A stretch of 64,000 nt of DNA from Aliarcobacter sp. (GCA_028688995.1 JAQTXB010000002.1:186001-250000), one strand, 5' to 3'. Shown: positions 47,453 through 57,943, counted from the stretch's first letter. Translations and numbers: made by a program. The notes: a model not told the origin generated them from the sequence alone.

Positions 47453-49825
47453 TTATTTATCGGCGCTCTTTTTAGCTGTTGTTTTTTTTGCCGTAGTTTT
47501 TTTAACGGTTGGCTCTTTTTTTGTAGTTGTTTTTTTAGCCGTTGTCGTTTTTGATGATGACTTAGGAGATTTAGAATCTTTTGCAATTATTTCTAAACAC
47601 TGTTCAAGTGTTAAATCATTTGCTTCCATTCCTTTTGGAATTTTAAAATTCTTTCTACCTTGTTTTATATAAGCTCCATATTGACCTATTAAAATCTGGA
47701 TTTTTTCTTTATCAAACGATTTAATAGTTGATTTCTCTTTTGCTTCATCTAAATCTTTTATAATTTCTAGCGCTCTATTTAAATCAACAGTATAAGGATC
47801 ATCAGTTTTTAATGAATAATATTTTGTTTTTACTTGTAAATATGGGCCAAATCTCCCAATATTTGCCTTAATTTCATCACCATTTGCATCAACACCCACA
47901 ACCCTTGGAAGCGTAAATAAAAACATTGCTTCTTCAAATGTAATTGTATCCATATTTAAATGATCAGGAATTGCCACAAATTTTGGTTTCTCTTCATCAT
48001 CTTTTGTTCCAATTTGAATAAATGGACCAAATCTTCCAACTCTAGCACTTACAGGTTTTCCTGATTTTGGATCAATTCCAATTTCTCTCACTTGTAAATA
48101 ATCTTCTTTATTTACACTTGTCTCTTTTTCATCTATAGTTTTTTTGAAACTTCCATAAAAATCTTTCATCACTTGTTCCCAAGCAATTTTTCCCTCGGCA
48201 ATTTCATCGAACTCTTCTTCAATTTTTGCTGTAAATCCTAAATCTACAATATAAGAAAAATGGTCAACTAAAAAACTATTTACAACTTCACCTGTTGGTG
48301 TTGGAATTAATTTTTTATCTTCTGTTTTTGTTACATATTCCCTTGCTTGAATTGTTGAAATTGTTGGAGCATAAGTTGATGGACGACCTATTCCTTCACT
48401 TTCAAGTTTTTTTACTAAAGAAGCTTCTGTATAACGAGCTGGCGGTTTTGTAAAATTTTGTTCACACTCAAGATTTTCTAACTCTAAAATAGTTCCCACT
48501 TCAATATTTGGTAAGATTTTTTCAGTGCTATCAAGTGCAGATTCTGGATTATCACTACCTTCAGTATAAGCTTTCATAAATCCAGCAAAAATAATTCTTT
48601 GACCTTTTACTTGAAATTCAAATTCTTTATTTTTCCCTGCTTCAATTTTATATGTTGTATTTGCAATTTTTGCAACTGCCATTTGAGTAGCTAGTGTTCT
48701 TTTCCAAATCAAACTATAAAGTTTATATTGAATATTTTCAACATATGGTTTTATTTCACTTGGTTTTAAAGCTAAATTTACAGGTCTTATTGCTTCATGG
48801 GCTTCTTGTGCACCTTTTGCTTTTGATTTGTAAACTCTAGGTTTTGGAAGCGAATACTCTTTCCCATACTCTTCTTCAATAACAGCTTTAGCAGCAGTTG
48901 TAGCAACTGTTGAAAGATTTAGCGAATCAGTTCTCATATAAGTAATTAAACCGCCTGTGTGGCCAGGAATATTGCCTACATTACCTTCATAAAGTTGTTG
49001 AGCAACAATCATTGTTTGTTTTACTGAAAGTCCAAGTTTTCTACTTGCTTCTTGTTGTAAAGTTGAAGTTGTAAATGGAGCTGCTGGATTTCTTGTGCTA
49101 TCTTTTTCTTCAATATCAACAAGTTTATAAATACCTTGATTTAATGAAGCTTCAATTTTTAATGCTTGCTCCTCATTTTCAACCTTTGAAGTTTTTCCAT
49201 CTATTTTTGCTAACTCAGCTTTCAATTCTGGATTTATAAAATCAGCTTTTACTCTCCAATACTCTTCTGGAATAAAAGCTCTAATTTCATTCTCTCTATC
49301 TACTATGATTCTAACTGCAACTGATTGAACACGTCCAGCACTTAAACCATATCTTACTTTTTTCCATAAAAGTGGTGAAAGTTCATATCCTACTGCTCTA
49401 TCTAAAATTCTTCTTGCTTGTTGAGCATCAACTAAATTTTGATCAACATCCCTTGGATGTGCAAGAGCTGCTAAAATTGCATCTTTTGTAATTTCATGAA
49501 ATACAATTCTTTTAATAGGATTTTTTTCGATTTTTAATGCAGGAATTAAATGCCAAGCAATAGCTTCCCCTTCCCTATCCTCATCGGCCGCTAGGTAAAT
49601 GGTTGTATCTTTGTTAATATGTTTTTTTAAATCGCTTATTACTTTTTTCTTATCTGTTGATACTAAATATTTTGGTTTAAAGTTATCATCTGGGTCAAAA
49701 CCTAATTGAGATTTTGGTAAGTCTCTTACATGCCCCATTGAGGCCATTACTGTGTAATCACTACCTAAAAATTTCGATATTGTTTTCGCTTTTGCTGGGG
49801 ACTCCACTATTACTAAATTCTTCAC
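47453..49825 (-). CDS. topA: DNA topoisomerase I with Lys-rich tail
   Basis: Relaxes negative supercoils. The Toprim domain starts VIVESPAKAKTISKFLG, with AADEDREGEAIAWHL as the acidic metal site. The catalytic Tyr is in GLITYMRTDS. Four-cysteine zinc fingers are not seen; instead there are repeated beta modules (ARVGRFGPFIQ, ANIGRFGPYLQ, LIGQYGAYIK). The last about 40 residues are a basic Lys/Thr/Ala tail resembling histone H1-like repeats. 790 residues. Starts with GTG behind AAGG. Confidence 0.96.
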   Translation of the reverse strand: MKNLVIVESPAKAKTISKFLGSDYTVMASMGHVRDLPKSQLGFDPDDNFKPKYLVSTDKKKVISDLKKHINKDTTIYLAADEDREGEAIAWHLIPALKIEKNPIKRIVFHEITKDAILAALAHPRDVDQNLVDAQQARRILDRAVGYELSPLLWKKVRYGLSAGRVQSVAVRIIVDRENEIRAFIPEEYWRVKADFINPELKAELAKIDGKTSKVENEEQALKIEASLNQGIYKLVDIEEKDSTRNPAAPFTTSTLQQEASRKLGLSVKQTMIVAQQLYEGNVGNIPGHTGGLITYMRTDSLNLSTVATTAAKAVIEEEYGKEYSLPKPRVYKSKAKGAQEAHEAIRPVNLALKPSEIKPYVENIQYKLYSLIWKRTLATQMAVAKIANTTYKIEAGKNKEFEFQVKGQRIIFAGFMKAYTEGSDNPESALDSTEKILPNIEVGTILELENLECEQNFTKPPARYTEASLVKKLESEGIGRPSTYAPTISTIQAREYVTKTEDKKLIPTPTGEVVNSFLVDHFSYIVDLGFTAKIEEEFDEIAEGKIAWEQVMKDFYGSFKKTIDEKETSVNKEDYLQVREIGIDPKSGKPVSARVGRFGPFIQIGTKDDEEKPKFVAIPDHLNMDTITFEEAMFLFTLPRVVGVDANGDEIKANIGRFGPYLQVKTKYYSLKTDDPYTVDLNRALEIIKDLDEAKEKSTIKSFDKEKIQILIGQYGAYIKQGRKNFKIPKGMEANDLTLEQCLEIIAKDSKSPKSSSKTTTAKKTTTKKEPTVKKTTAKKTTAKKSADK

Positions 49826-49878
49826 TAAAAAACCTTACATTATTTTTAAAGTTTGCATTCTAACATAAATAAATTAAT

Positions 49879-50664
49879 TTACTTGTAAATTATAATCTCT
49901 TCTTCTATATCTATATTAAACTGTTCTTTTATTTTTTTCTTTGCTTTTTCTATTAAATAAATCGCATCTTCAAATGAACCTGAACCATAATTTACTAAGA
50001 AATTTGCATGTTGTTCTGAAAAGCTCATATCACCTTGTCGTTTACCTTTTAATCCAACTGCTTCTATTAATCTTCCTGCAAAATCACCTTTTGGGTTTTT
50101 AAAACAGCTTCCAGCACTAGGAACATGAGGTTGATTATCTCTCATTTTATTAAACTCTTTTAACATCTCTTTACTAAAACCATACTCAATATTAAAAACT
50201 ACTTCATAAACAATAGTATCGATTTTAGTCTCTCTATAAGAGAAATCTACATCTTCTTTTTTAATATATCCATCTTTTGTTTTTATACTATTAATATAGT
50301 TAAACATTTCCCAAGATTTAAGTCCTGCATTCATTTTAACTAAACCACCTAAATTTCCAGGTAATTTTGCTAAAAACTCTAAGTTTGCGATATCATTATT
50401 TCTAGTATATGTTAAAAGTTTGCCTGATGTAGTTGCGCATCCTACAAAAAGTAAATTTCCTTCTTGCTTAATATAGTCAAATTCTTCACCTAAAATTGCA
50501 AATTTTTTATTTATATTTGGAGAAATGAGAAGATTGTTACCTCTTCCTATAATTTGATAATCACTATAGTCACCTATTTCATTTATCTCTAAAACATCTA
50601 AAACAGGACCTATTTTAATTGAAGAGTATTTTTTAAAATCAATTGTTCTTATACTGTTTTGCAT
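49879..50664 (-). CDS. murB: UDP-N-acetylenolpyruvoylglucosamine reductase
   Basis: Makes UDP-MurNAc for peptidoglycan. FAD-binding segment IIGRGNNLLISPN, LAKLPGNLGGLVKMNAG, PSAGSCFKNPKG with the catalytic Ser, and GLKGKRQGDMSFSEQHANFLVN. It has 261 residues, the short form typical of Campylobacterota. It follows mqnD by 3 bases. Confidence 0.95.
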   Translation of the reverse strand: MQNSIRTIDFKKYSSIKIGPVLDVLEINEIGDYSDYQIIGRGNNLLISPNINKKFAILGEEFDYIKQEGNLLFVGCATTSGKLLTYTRNNDIANLEFLAKLPGNLGGLVKMNAGLKSWEMFNYINSIKTKDGYIKKEDVDFSYRETKIDTIVYEVVFNIEYGFSKEMLKEFNKMRDNQPHVPSAGSCFKNPKGDFAGRLIEAVGLKGKRQGDMSFSEQHANFLVNYGSGSFEDAIYLIEKAKKKIKEQFNIDIEEEIIIYK

Positions 50665-50667
50665 CTA

Positions 50668-51531
50668 TTATTTTGCTCTTAACTCTTCATACTCATTTGG
50701 AATTAAAAAATCTTCTGCTTTTATTAAATTCTCATAAAAACCATTTTTATAACCTAACTCATACAATTTATCTAAGGCTTTATACTGAATATCACTCATT
50801 TTTACTGAGTTATCATTTGCATATAAATCTAAATATTTATCCAATGTTGCAGCATCTACTCTAATCAATCCTTTTTCTAATAACATCGGAGCTAATACAC
50901 GTCTGTTTTTATTTGCAACTTCAACTGCTTTTATTAATGTATTTTCATAGTTTATTGCACTATGAAGTGGAATTGAACGTCTTAAACACATTCCACCAAG
51001 TGGTAAGGGTAAATCTCCACCACTTAATTCCACCCAAATATCCCACATTTCACGCTCAACTTCTAACTCATTATTATAAGTTAAAATTGATTCATGAATT
51101 AATACACCAGCATCTACAGTTTCATTTAAAACTGCTTCTTCTATTTCTAAAAAATTCATATAAGTAATTCTGGCATTTGGATATGCAATTTTAAATAAAA
51201 GTGCATTTGTAGTAAATTCACCACTAAGAGCTACTTTAAAATTTTTCTTTAAAACTGTCCCTTTTTTCTTAATAAGTTTTGGCCCGTATCCTTCACCAAA
51301 AGAAACAGCAGTTTTTAATAGGGCATAATCATCTTTAACAAAAGGATATAAAGCAAAAGAGATTGCACAAATATCATACTCACCTTTTAAAGTTGCTTGA
51401 TTTAAACTCTCTATATCATCTGCAATATTTTCAAATTTTGCGTCCGTTGGAGTAACCCAACCAAACTTTATCGCATAATACATAAAAATATCATCAGCAT
51501 CTGGTGAATGGGCAACACTTATAGTTTTCAA
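50668..51531 (-). CDS. mqnD: 1,4-dihydroxy-6-naphthoate synthase (futalosine menaquinone pathway)
   Basis: Periplasmic-binding-protein fold enzyme of the futalosine route to menaquinone. VAHSPDADDIFM at the N-terminus, SFALYPFV, GEGYGPKLI and ELSGGDLPLPLGGMC are MqnD hallmarks. I chose the TTG at 51531, which follows AAGGATATAAT, giving MKTISVAHSPD and 288 residues. An in-frame TTG at 51567 adds twelve non-conserved residues and has no ribosome binding site. The presence of the pathway fits Campylobacterota. Confidence 0.91.
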   Translation of the reverse strand: MKTISVAHSPDADDIFMYYAIKFGWVTPTDAKFENIADDIESLNQATLKGEYDICAISFALYPFVKDDYALLKTAVSFGEGYGPKLIKKKGTVLKKNFKVALSGEFTTNALLFKIAYPNARITYMNFLEIEEAVLNETVDAGVLIHESILTYNNELEVEREMWDIWVELSGGDLPLPLGGMCLRRSIPLHSAINYENTLIKAVEVANKNRRVLAPMLLEKGLIRVDAATLDKYLDLYANDNSVKMSDIQYKALDKLYELGYKNGFYENLIKAEDFLIPNEYEELRAK

Positions 51532-51603
51532 ATTATATCCTTGATTTTTTCTGGTGGATTGTAACAAGTTATGGTTTATTTTTTGGTTATATAGGATTTT
51601 ATT

Positions 51604-52092
51604 TTACAAATTGTATTCAAATTTGAGTTTCTTAATAATATCAAAAACAGAAGTTGCATAACTTAAACCATCATCACTTACATACTTCCAACCTGTATTA
51701 TAACTAGCCCAAATTTTTATCCAATTATCTTTATGAACTTTTCTCCAAAAATCTATTTCAACAATTGCATTTGCTGTTGAAAAAGCTACATCATATACTA
51801 ACTTCTGAGAATAATATCTTCTATTAAACATATTATCTGGGACTTTTTGTCTTCTAATTACACTTTTTATATTTGATTGAAAAAGTCCATAATCATTGCT
51901 TATTGGATTTACAAGATTTTTACCAACCGATGACTCTTTTATTGCTAAAGCCATCAAAGTATATTTCATATAATTATCATCTGTTAGGGATTTAATTTTT
52001 TTTAGAATTACTATATCAGTATTTGTTAATCCTAATGAATTAGAAAAAGAAAAAGTAAACAATAGGAAAAATAATATAAGAAGTTTTTTCAT
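51604..52092 (-). CDS. exported lytic-transglycosylase-like (SLT fold) protein
   Basis: 162 residues. A signal peptide covers about 1-18 (LLILFFLLFTFSFS). ALAIKESSVGKNLVNP carries the catalytic Glu of lysozyme-like SLT domains, and NDYGLFQ and WASYNTGW are the other conserved blocks. It probably cuts peptidoglycan in the periplasm, for example for assembly of envelope machines; the partner is unknown. It stands alone between mqnD and the nuo terminator. Confidence 0.83.
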   Translation of the reverse strand: MKKLLILFFLLFTFSFSNSLGLTNTDIVILKKIKSLTDDNYMKYTLMALAIKESSVGKNLVNPISNDYGLFQSNIKSVIRRQKVPDNMFNRRYYSQKLVYDVAFSTANAIVEIDFWRKVHKDNWIKIWASYNTGWKYVSDDGLSYATSVFDIIKKLKFEYNL

Positions 52093-52108
52093 GGATTCAT
52101 TTTACAAT

Positions 52109-52143
52109 AAATTCTAATCATTTTTAATAAATGATTAGAATTT
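52109..52143 (-). terminator. strong hairpin at the end of the nuo operon
   Basis: A 15-bp perfect stem (AAATTCTAATCATTT with its complement) around the loop TTAAT lies about 10 bases after the nuoN stop. On the minus strand it is followed by only TT then ATTG; on the plus strand by TT then AAAC, so the T run is part of the stem itself. It separates complex I from the transglycosylase gene and is the strongest hairpin seen in the window. Confidence 0.8.
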
Positions 52144-52151
52144 TTAAACTA

Positions 52152-53654
52152 TTAAAACCCTGAATTTGTTACGTAAGTTGAAATTATATTTAAAAGTGGA
52201 TCAACTAAAAAAATAGAAATTAGTGTTAAGAAAACAGCAAATCCAACAACTGATTTCATTGGTGTTGTTGCATTTTGCATAAATTTAGTATTAGCACCTT
52301 GTTCTGGATTTCGTAAGAACATATATGAAACTGGTCTTAAATAATAATATGCAGAGATAACTGAGTTTAAAACAATTATAACAGCTAATGCAATATGTCC
52401 AGCATTTACAGCACTTGCAACTAAATACATTTTACCCCAAAATAGTGCAAATGGTGGCAGTCCAGTTAATGCGAATAAAAACATTCCTAAAATTGAAGCT
52501 GTAAATGGAGATATTTGAGCAAGTCCTGAGAACTTTTTAAATGTATACGGTGACTCATAATCTACAAACTCTTTCCCTCTATTAAGCCATAACATACCAA
52601 AAGCACCAAAGTTTGTTATTGTAAATAAAATCCAATATAAAAATAGTGCATTTGTTGATTGATGTGTACCAATTACAATTGCAGCCATTGCCATACCAGC
52701 ATTTGAAATAGATGAATAAGCAAGCATTCTTTTAATATCTTTTTGCTGTAGTGCAATTAAATTTGGAATAGTCATTGTTAAAACAACTGTTACATAAAGC
52801 ATTGTTTGAACTATAATATCATTTGCATGAATAAAAATCTCAAAGAATCTTAAAGCAACTACAAAACCTGCCATTTTTGGAATAACTGATAAAAATCCTG
52901 CCATTGCAGAAGTTGATCCTTGATAAACATCTGGAACCCAAATATGATATGGAAATAAAGATAGTTTAAATCCAATAGCTGCAAACATAAATATAAACCC
53001 TACTAAAACTAAAACATAATTAGAGTAGTTTTCAAGAGATAAGAATCCATCTTCTGTTAAAACTTGTGCCATTTGACCTAATTCTACACTACCTGTTATT
53101 GCATAAAATATCATTGCACCAAATACATAAAAAGCAGCAGCAAGTGCACCCATTGTAAAATATTTAATTGCAGCTTCAATTGATACCATTCTATTATGCA
53201 TTGCAATCATTGTATATAAAGCAAGTGATGATGTTTCAAGTCCAACAAATATTAAAATCAAAGAATCAGAACTCACCATAAATTGGAATCCTGCAACTGT
53301 GAATAAATATAAGGCAAAATATTCAGCGTATCTAAACTCTTGAAGTCTTAATTTTGATAATCCTAGGAAAACAAAAAGGATTGAACCTCCAATTATTATA
53401 CATTGAGATAAAACTGCTATTCCATCTAATAACATTAAATCAAACATTCCTCTTTGTTCACCATGGAAAGCTAAAAGGGTAAATAAGTCAAAAATTAAAA
53501 ATAGAACTACTAAAATTACATAAAGTGATTTATGTTTATTTTTATTAAAAATATCAGTTAATAAAATTCCTAAAGCTCCAATAATTGCTATTGAAACTGG
53601 CGCCATTGTTCCTAGATTAAGAGTTTCTAGGCTTATTTTAATTGGCTCAAGCAT
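52152..53654 (-). CDS. nuoN: NADH-quinone oxidoreductase subunit N
   Basis: Antiporter-like membrane subunit of complex I, 500 residues, about 14 hydrophobic helices. VGLETSSLALYTMIA holds the conserved Glu of the proton channel, and FKLSLFPYHIWVPDVYQGS the channel Lys region. It is the last gene of the operon. Its ATG shares one base with the nuoM stop (TAATG). Confidence 0.96.
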   Translation of the reverse strand: MLEPIKISLETLNLGTMAPVSIAIIGALGILLTDIFNKNKHKSLYVILVVLFLIFDLFTLLAFHGEQRGMFDLMLLDGIAVLSQCIIIGGSILFVFLGLSKLRLQEFRYAEYFALYLFTVAGFQFMVSSDSLILIFVGLETSSLALYTMIAMHNRMVSIEAAIKYFTMGALAAAFYVFGAMIFYAITGSVELGQMAQVLTEDGFLSLENYSNYVLVLVGFIFMFAAIGFKLSLFPYHIWVPDVYQGSTSAMAGFLSVIPKMAGFVVALRFFEIFIHANDIIVQTMLYVTVVLTMTIPNLIALQQKDIKRMLAYSSISNAGMAMAAIVIGTHQSTNALFLYWILFTITNFGAFGMLWLNRGKEFVDYESPYTFKKFSGLAQISPFTASILGMFLFALTGLPPFALFWGKMYLVASAVNAGHIALAVIIVLNSVISAYYYLRPVSYMFLRNPEQGANTKFMQNATTPMKSVVGFAVFLTLISIFLVDPLLNIISTYVTNSGF

Positions 53655-55180
53655 TATTTAACCTCCCCTATAGAGTTTAAAGCTTTTAATTTAACTTTTG
53701 TATCATCATTAACTGCTTTGATTTCCATTACTTTTGTAAGTTGAGTAACTGTAGTATTTAATGGATCTAATATAATTTTTGGATAAATTCCTAAAGCAAT
53801 AATTAAAGCTACCAATGAACCAAGAGCCACTAACTCTCTTCCTCTAATATCACTCATAATTTTATTCTCAGGTTTTGTTAATTTTCCAAAAAATGTTCTT
53901 TTGTACATAGCTAACATATAAACAGCACTTAAAACAATAGTTAAAGATGCAACAAATGTTAAAATTGGAGAGTATTTAAAGAATCCTAATAATGATAAGA
54001 ATTCACCAATAAATCCTATTGTTAATGGTAATCCAATTGATGCCATTAATACAATTGCATAAACAAGTGCAAACATTGGCATATTATGTGCTAAACCACC
54101 AAACTCTTTTATCATTTTAGTTTTTCTTCTATCGTATAAAACTCCTACACTCATAAATAGTGCTCCTGAAACTACCCCATGTCCAATCATTAAATAAACA
54201 GCTCCTGAAATTCCTTCTACATTTAATGCAAATACCCCAAGAGTAATAACACCCATGTGAGAAATAGATGAGTATGCAATCATCTGTTTCATGTCTTCTT
54301 GAGCATATGCAATCATTGCTGTATAAATAATCGCAATTAGACCTAATGTTGCCATAAAACCTGCAAAATAAACGCTCGCATCTGGAAATAATGGAAGTGA
54401 AAATCTAATAAATCCATAAGTTTCCATTTTTAGTAAAACTGCTGCTAACATAATTGAACCAATAGTTGGTGCTTGTCCATGAGCTAAGGGAAGCCAAGTA
54501 TGGAAAGGAAACATAGGAACTTTTACAGCAAAGGCCATAAAGAATGCAATAAATAACCATAACTGCAAATCAAATGGAAGAATTGTATTATTCCAATCTA
54601 ATACACTAAAACTCCAATTACCTGTTGCTTGGAAATATATATATCCAAAATATAAAATTCCAATAAGCATAATTAATGAACCTGTAAATGTATATAAAAA
54701 GAATTTAATAGCAGCATAAAATCTTTTTTCTGCTCCCCAAAATCCAATAACATAAAACATAGGAATAAGTGTTAATTCCCAGAAAACATAAAATAAAATT
54801 AAATCTAAAGATACAAAAACCCCAACCATTGTCATTTCTAAAAATAACATTGTAATGATTAAATTTTTTACATCTTTTTTCTCAGTTAAACCTATTAAGG
54901 CAATCATTGTCATAAAAGTAATCATAATTACTAAAAATAGACTTACCCCATCAATACCAACTAAATAATTAATCCCATAAGAACTTATAAGAGGTAGACT
55001 TTGTACAAACTGCATACCAGCAACGTTTGTATCAAAATAGTACCAAAGTAAAAGTGACAATACAAATTCAACAACCGTTACAACAACCCCAAATTGTCTC
55101 ATCGAATCTTTATCAATTAAAAATCCAACAACAGCTGCTGCTGCTGGAAAGAATATCAACATAGATAAAATATTTTCCAT
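53654..55180 (-). CDS. nuoM: NADH-quinone oxidoreductase subunit M
   Basis: Second antiporter-like subunit, 508 residues. FWELTLIPMFYVIGFWG contains the conserved Glu, and AVKVPMFPFHTWLPLAHGQAP the Lys and quinone-linked helix. YSSISHMGVITLG matches the conserved Mrp-type region. It lies 12 bases after nuoL. Confidence 0.97.
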   Translation of the reverse strand: MENILSMLIFFPAAAAVVGFLIDKDSMRQFGVVVTVVEFVLSLLLWYYFDTNVAGMQFVQSLPLISSYGINYLVGIDGVSLFLVIMITFMTMIALIGLTEKKDVKNLIITMLFLEMTMVGVFVSLDLILFYVFWELTLIPMFYVIGFWGAEKRFYAAIKFFLYTFTGSLIMLIGILYFGYIYFQATGNWSFSVLDWNNTILPFDLQLWLFIAFFMAFAVKVPMFPFHTWLPLAHGQAPTIGSIMLAAVLLKMETYGFIRFSLPLFPDASVYFAGFMATLGLIAIIYTAMIAYAQEDMKQMIAYSSISHMGVITLGVFALNVEGISGAVYLMIGHGVVSGALFMSVGVLYDRRKTKMIKEFGGLAHNMPMFALVYAIVLMASIGLPLTIGFIGEFLSLLGFFKYSPILTFVASLTIVLSAVYMLAMYKRTFFGKLTKPENKIMSDIRGRELVALGSLVALIIALGIYPKIILDPLNTTVTQLTKVMEIKAVNDDTKVKLKALNSIGEVK

Positions 55181-55192
55181 TTACATAACCCC

Positions 55193-57052
55193 TTAAAGTA
55201 CCGATAAAACTAAGGCAAAGATTAATCCTAAAATTAATCCAAGTGCCATAAGTCTTAACGATGATGATAAATTACCAGATTGAATTGGTCTTGCTTTTAC
55301 ACCTAATTTATTAACAAAGTGAGCTAAACCATCAATTGACGCATCAATTAATTTTATTTCTATTGTTTTCCATGCCCAAACTGAGAATTTATAATATGGT
55401 TTTGAAATAGCTACTTCATAAAATTTAGGAATAAAATATTGATTACTTAATAATTTATAAATTGAAGTCTCTTCCCAAGATTTACTAAATCCACCATTTT
55501 TATATTTGAATACTGCAACTAAAATACCAAATATAGCAACAGCACTTGTTACTAATATTAATATCCAAGAAGTTGAATGATTAATGTGTTCAGCTTCCCA
55601 AGTTGGTAAAACTTTTGTTACAAACTCTACAAATGAGTGTTCAAACCAACCAGCAATTACAGCTAAAACAGCAAGTGGAATCATTGCAGCAATTACAAAG
55701 TTTTTAGCTTCATGAGGATGATGCTCTTCATTTGAATAGTTTTGTTCTCCAAAGAAGATTTTCATTACAAGTCTAAATGAATAAAATGCTGTTAAACCAG
55801 CAGTTATCCATAAAATTGCCCATAAAATAGTCGCGTTTGAATTAAATGCAACTTCAAGAATTTTATCTTTTGAGAAGAATCCTGCAAGTGGGAAAATTCC
55901 AGCAAGGGCTAAAGAAGCAAGGGTCATAATAATTGAAGTTGCCTTCATTTTATTATGTAATGCTCCCATTTTTCTAATATCTAATTCTTCATCCATTGCA
56001 TGCATAACATTTCCAGCACCTAAGAATAAAACTGATTTAAAGAAAGCGTGAGCAGCTAAATGGAAAAGTGCAACCCAATAAGCTCCAAGACCAGCAGCTA
56101 CGAACATATATCCTAATTGCGATAATGTTGAATATGCAATGATTCTTTTCATATCATTATTTACTAAAGCCATCGAAGCTGCAAAAATAGCTACAAAAGC
56201 TCCAAGAGCAGCTATTGCATACCCAACTTCAGGAATTAAAGTATAAAGTTCATTTGATCTTACAACTAAATAAACCCCAGCTGTTACCATTGTTGCTGCG
56301 TGAATTAAAGCTGAAACTGGTGTTGGTCCTTCCATTGCATCTGCCAACCATGTGTGAAGTGGAAATTGTGCTGATTTTCCCATTGCTCCTAGGAATAATA
56401 AAGCACCAATCCAAACTAAAATAGTGTTATCTAAAGTTGAAATTTTTGCAAATACGATTTCATATTGTAAACTTCCAATATTCCAATAAATAACAAACAT
56501 TCCAAGAAGTAGTCCTAAATCTCCAATTCTATTCATAATGAAAGCTTCATTTGCAGCCCATGTTGCTGATTCTTTGTGGTACCAAAAACCAATTAGTAAC
56601 CATGAACAAACTCCAACACCTTCCCATCCTATAAATAAAACAGCAAAGTTATCACTCATTACTAAAACTAACATTGAGAATACGAATGCAGATAAATAAG
56701 AGAAATATCTGTTAAATCCTTTGTCATGATCCATATATCCAATTGAGTGAATATGAACCATTGTTGAAACCACCGTAACCACAGACATCATTACAACACT
56801 TACTTCATCAACTACAAAACCGAAAGGAATATTTAATCCACCTATTACAATCCAATCAAAAAGATTTACATGTAAAGTTGTTTCTGTTGTATAAACAAAA
56901 TACAATAAATATAAAGAAGAATACATAGAAACAGCTAACATAAAAGATGTAAATAATCCAGTAAATAGTGTTTTTTTCTGCATTGAAAATAGTGCAGCTA
57001 CTAAAGAACCTACCAGTGGGGCAAAAAGTGCAATATATATATATTTTTCCAT
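55193..57052 (-). CDS. nuoL: NADH-quinone oxidoreductase subunit L
   Basis: Distal antiporter-like subunit with the long lateral helix, 619 residues. WEGVGVCSWLLIGFWYHKE, GKSAQFPLHTWLADAMEGPTP and STLSQLGYMFVAAGLG are the classic motifs. The C-terminal 120 residues include the piston helix and end in a hydrophobic segment. It is 2 bases from nuoK. Confidence 0.97.
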   Translation of the reverse strand: MEKYIYIALFAPLVGSLVAALFSMQKKTLFTGLFTSFMLAVSMYSSLYLLYFVYTTETTLHVNLFDWIVIGGLNIPFGFVVDEVSVVMMSVVTVVSTMVHIHSIGYMDHDKGFNRYFSYLSAFVFSMLVLVMSDNFAVLFIGWEGVGVCSWLLIGFWYHKESATWAANEAFIMNRIGDLGLLLGMFVIYWNIGSLQYEIVFAKISTLDNTILVWIGALLFLGAMGKSAQFPLHTWLADAMEGPTPVSALIHAATMVTAGVYLVVRSNELYTLIPEVGYAIAALGAFVAIFAASMALVNNDMKRIIAYSTLSQLGYMFVAAGLGAYWVALFHLAAHAFFKSVLFLGAGNVMHAMDEELDIRKMGALHNKMKATSIIMTLASLALAGIFPLAGFFSKDKILEVAFNSNATILWAILWITAGLTAFYSFRLVMKIFFGEQNYSNEEHHPHEAKNFVIAAMIPLAVLAVIAGWFEHSFVEFVTKVLPTWEAEHINHSTSWILILVTSAVAIFGILVAVFKYKNGGFSKSWEETSIYKLLSNQYFIPKFYEVAISKPYYKFSVWAWKTIEIKLIDASIDGLAHFVNKLGVKARPIQSGNLSSSLRLMALGLILGLIFALVLSVL

Positions 57053-57054
57053 GC

Positions 57055-57354
57055 TTATCCTTTCATCCCTGCAATATCATCTAAATTAATAGAACCTGTT
57101 CTTTTGTACCATAGAATTAATAGTCCAAGACCAATAGCAACTTCACTTGCAGCAACTGCTATAATAAAAAATGCAAACATTTGTCCTGTTAAATCTCCAT
57201 GAAATTTTGAAATAGCTGCAAATCCTACATTTACAGCATTTAACATGATTTCTGTTGAGAAAAACAACATTAAAACATTTTTTCTTCTAATTACACCAAT
57301 TAAACCTATACAAAATAGAATTGTTGATAGTATTAAATATGCGTTAAGAGTCAT
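57055..57354 (-). CDS. nuoK: NADH-quinone oxidoreductase subunit K
   Basis: 99 residues, three helices, with the membrane-buried Glu in FSTEIMLNAVN and a second in AASEVAIGL. The start overlaps the nuoJ stop by 4 bases. Confidence 0.96.
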   Translation of the reverse strand: MTLNAYLILSTILFCIGLIGVIRRKNVLMLFFSTEIMLNAVNVGFAAISKFHGDLTGQMFAFFIIAVAASEVAIGLGLLILWYKRTGSINLDDIAGMKG

Positions 57355-57932
57355 TTAAGATCCTTTGAAGATGCTTCATCAAGTCTGATTTTTTCATCTA
57401 TTTCTTCTTCTTTCATTTCAGAATATGATTCATTCATTTTTTTCCCTGCCAATACAATTCCACCAACCATTGCAACAAGAAGCATGATGGCTGCTAATTC
57501 AAATGCTAATAAATATTTAGTAAATAATACATATCCTACATCAACTGTATTTCCATATTCTGGATGAACTGGATAATTTGCTTCCATGTTTTGTCCAATA
57601 ATTGGAGCTAAAAATACAACTACTAAGATTAATGCTAACATTCCAGAAAGTAAAAATACTAATCTTGGATTATTGATTTTATCTTTTACTTCTGATAATG
57701 AGTCAAAAAACATCATTCCAAATGCATATAAAGCCATGATGGCACCTGTATAAACCACAATTTGAACAGCACCTAAAAAATCTGCATTTAATAAAAAGAA
57801 AAATGCTGAGATAAAAATCATTCCAGCTGCAAGGGAACTTAATGCATATAAAGCATTGTTTGTTAAAACTGTAATACTAAACATACTAATAGTTAACACA
57901 GAAAATATTATAAAAGCTATAACTTCAAACAT
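57351..57932 (-). CDS. nuoJ: NADH-quinone oxidoreductase subunit J
   Basis: 193 residues, five hydrophobic helices, with the conserved AVQIVVYTGAIMALYAFGMMFF block in helix 3. The C-terminal tail is long and acidic (EMKEEEIDEKIRLDEA). It lies 11 bases after nuoI. Confidence 0.94.
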   Translation of the reverse strand: MFEVIAFIIFSVLTISMFSITVLTNNALYALSSLAAGMIFISAFFFLLNADFLGAVQIVVYTGAIMALYAFGMMFFDSLSEVKDKINNPRLVFLLSGMLALILVVVFLAPIIGQNMEANYPVHPEYGNTVDVGYVLFTKYLLAFELAAIMLLVAMVGGIVLAGKKMNESYSEMKEEEIDEKIRLDEASSKDLK

Positions 57933-57943
57933 CTAGACTCCTC

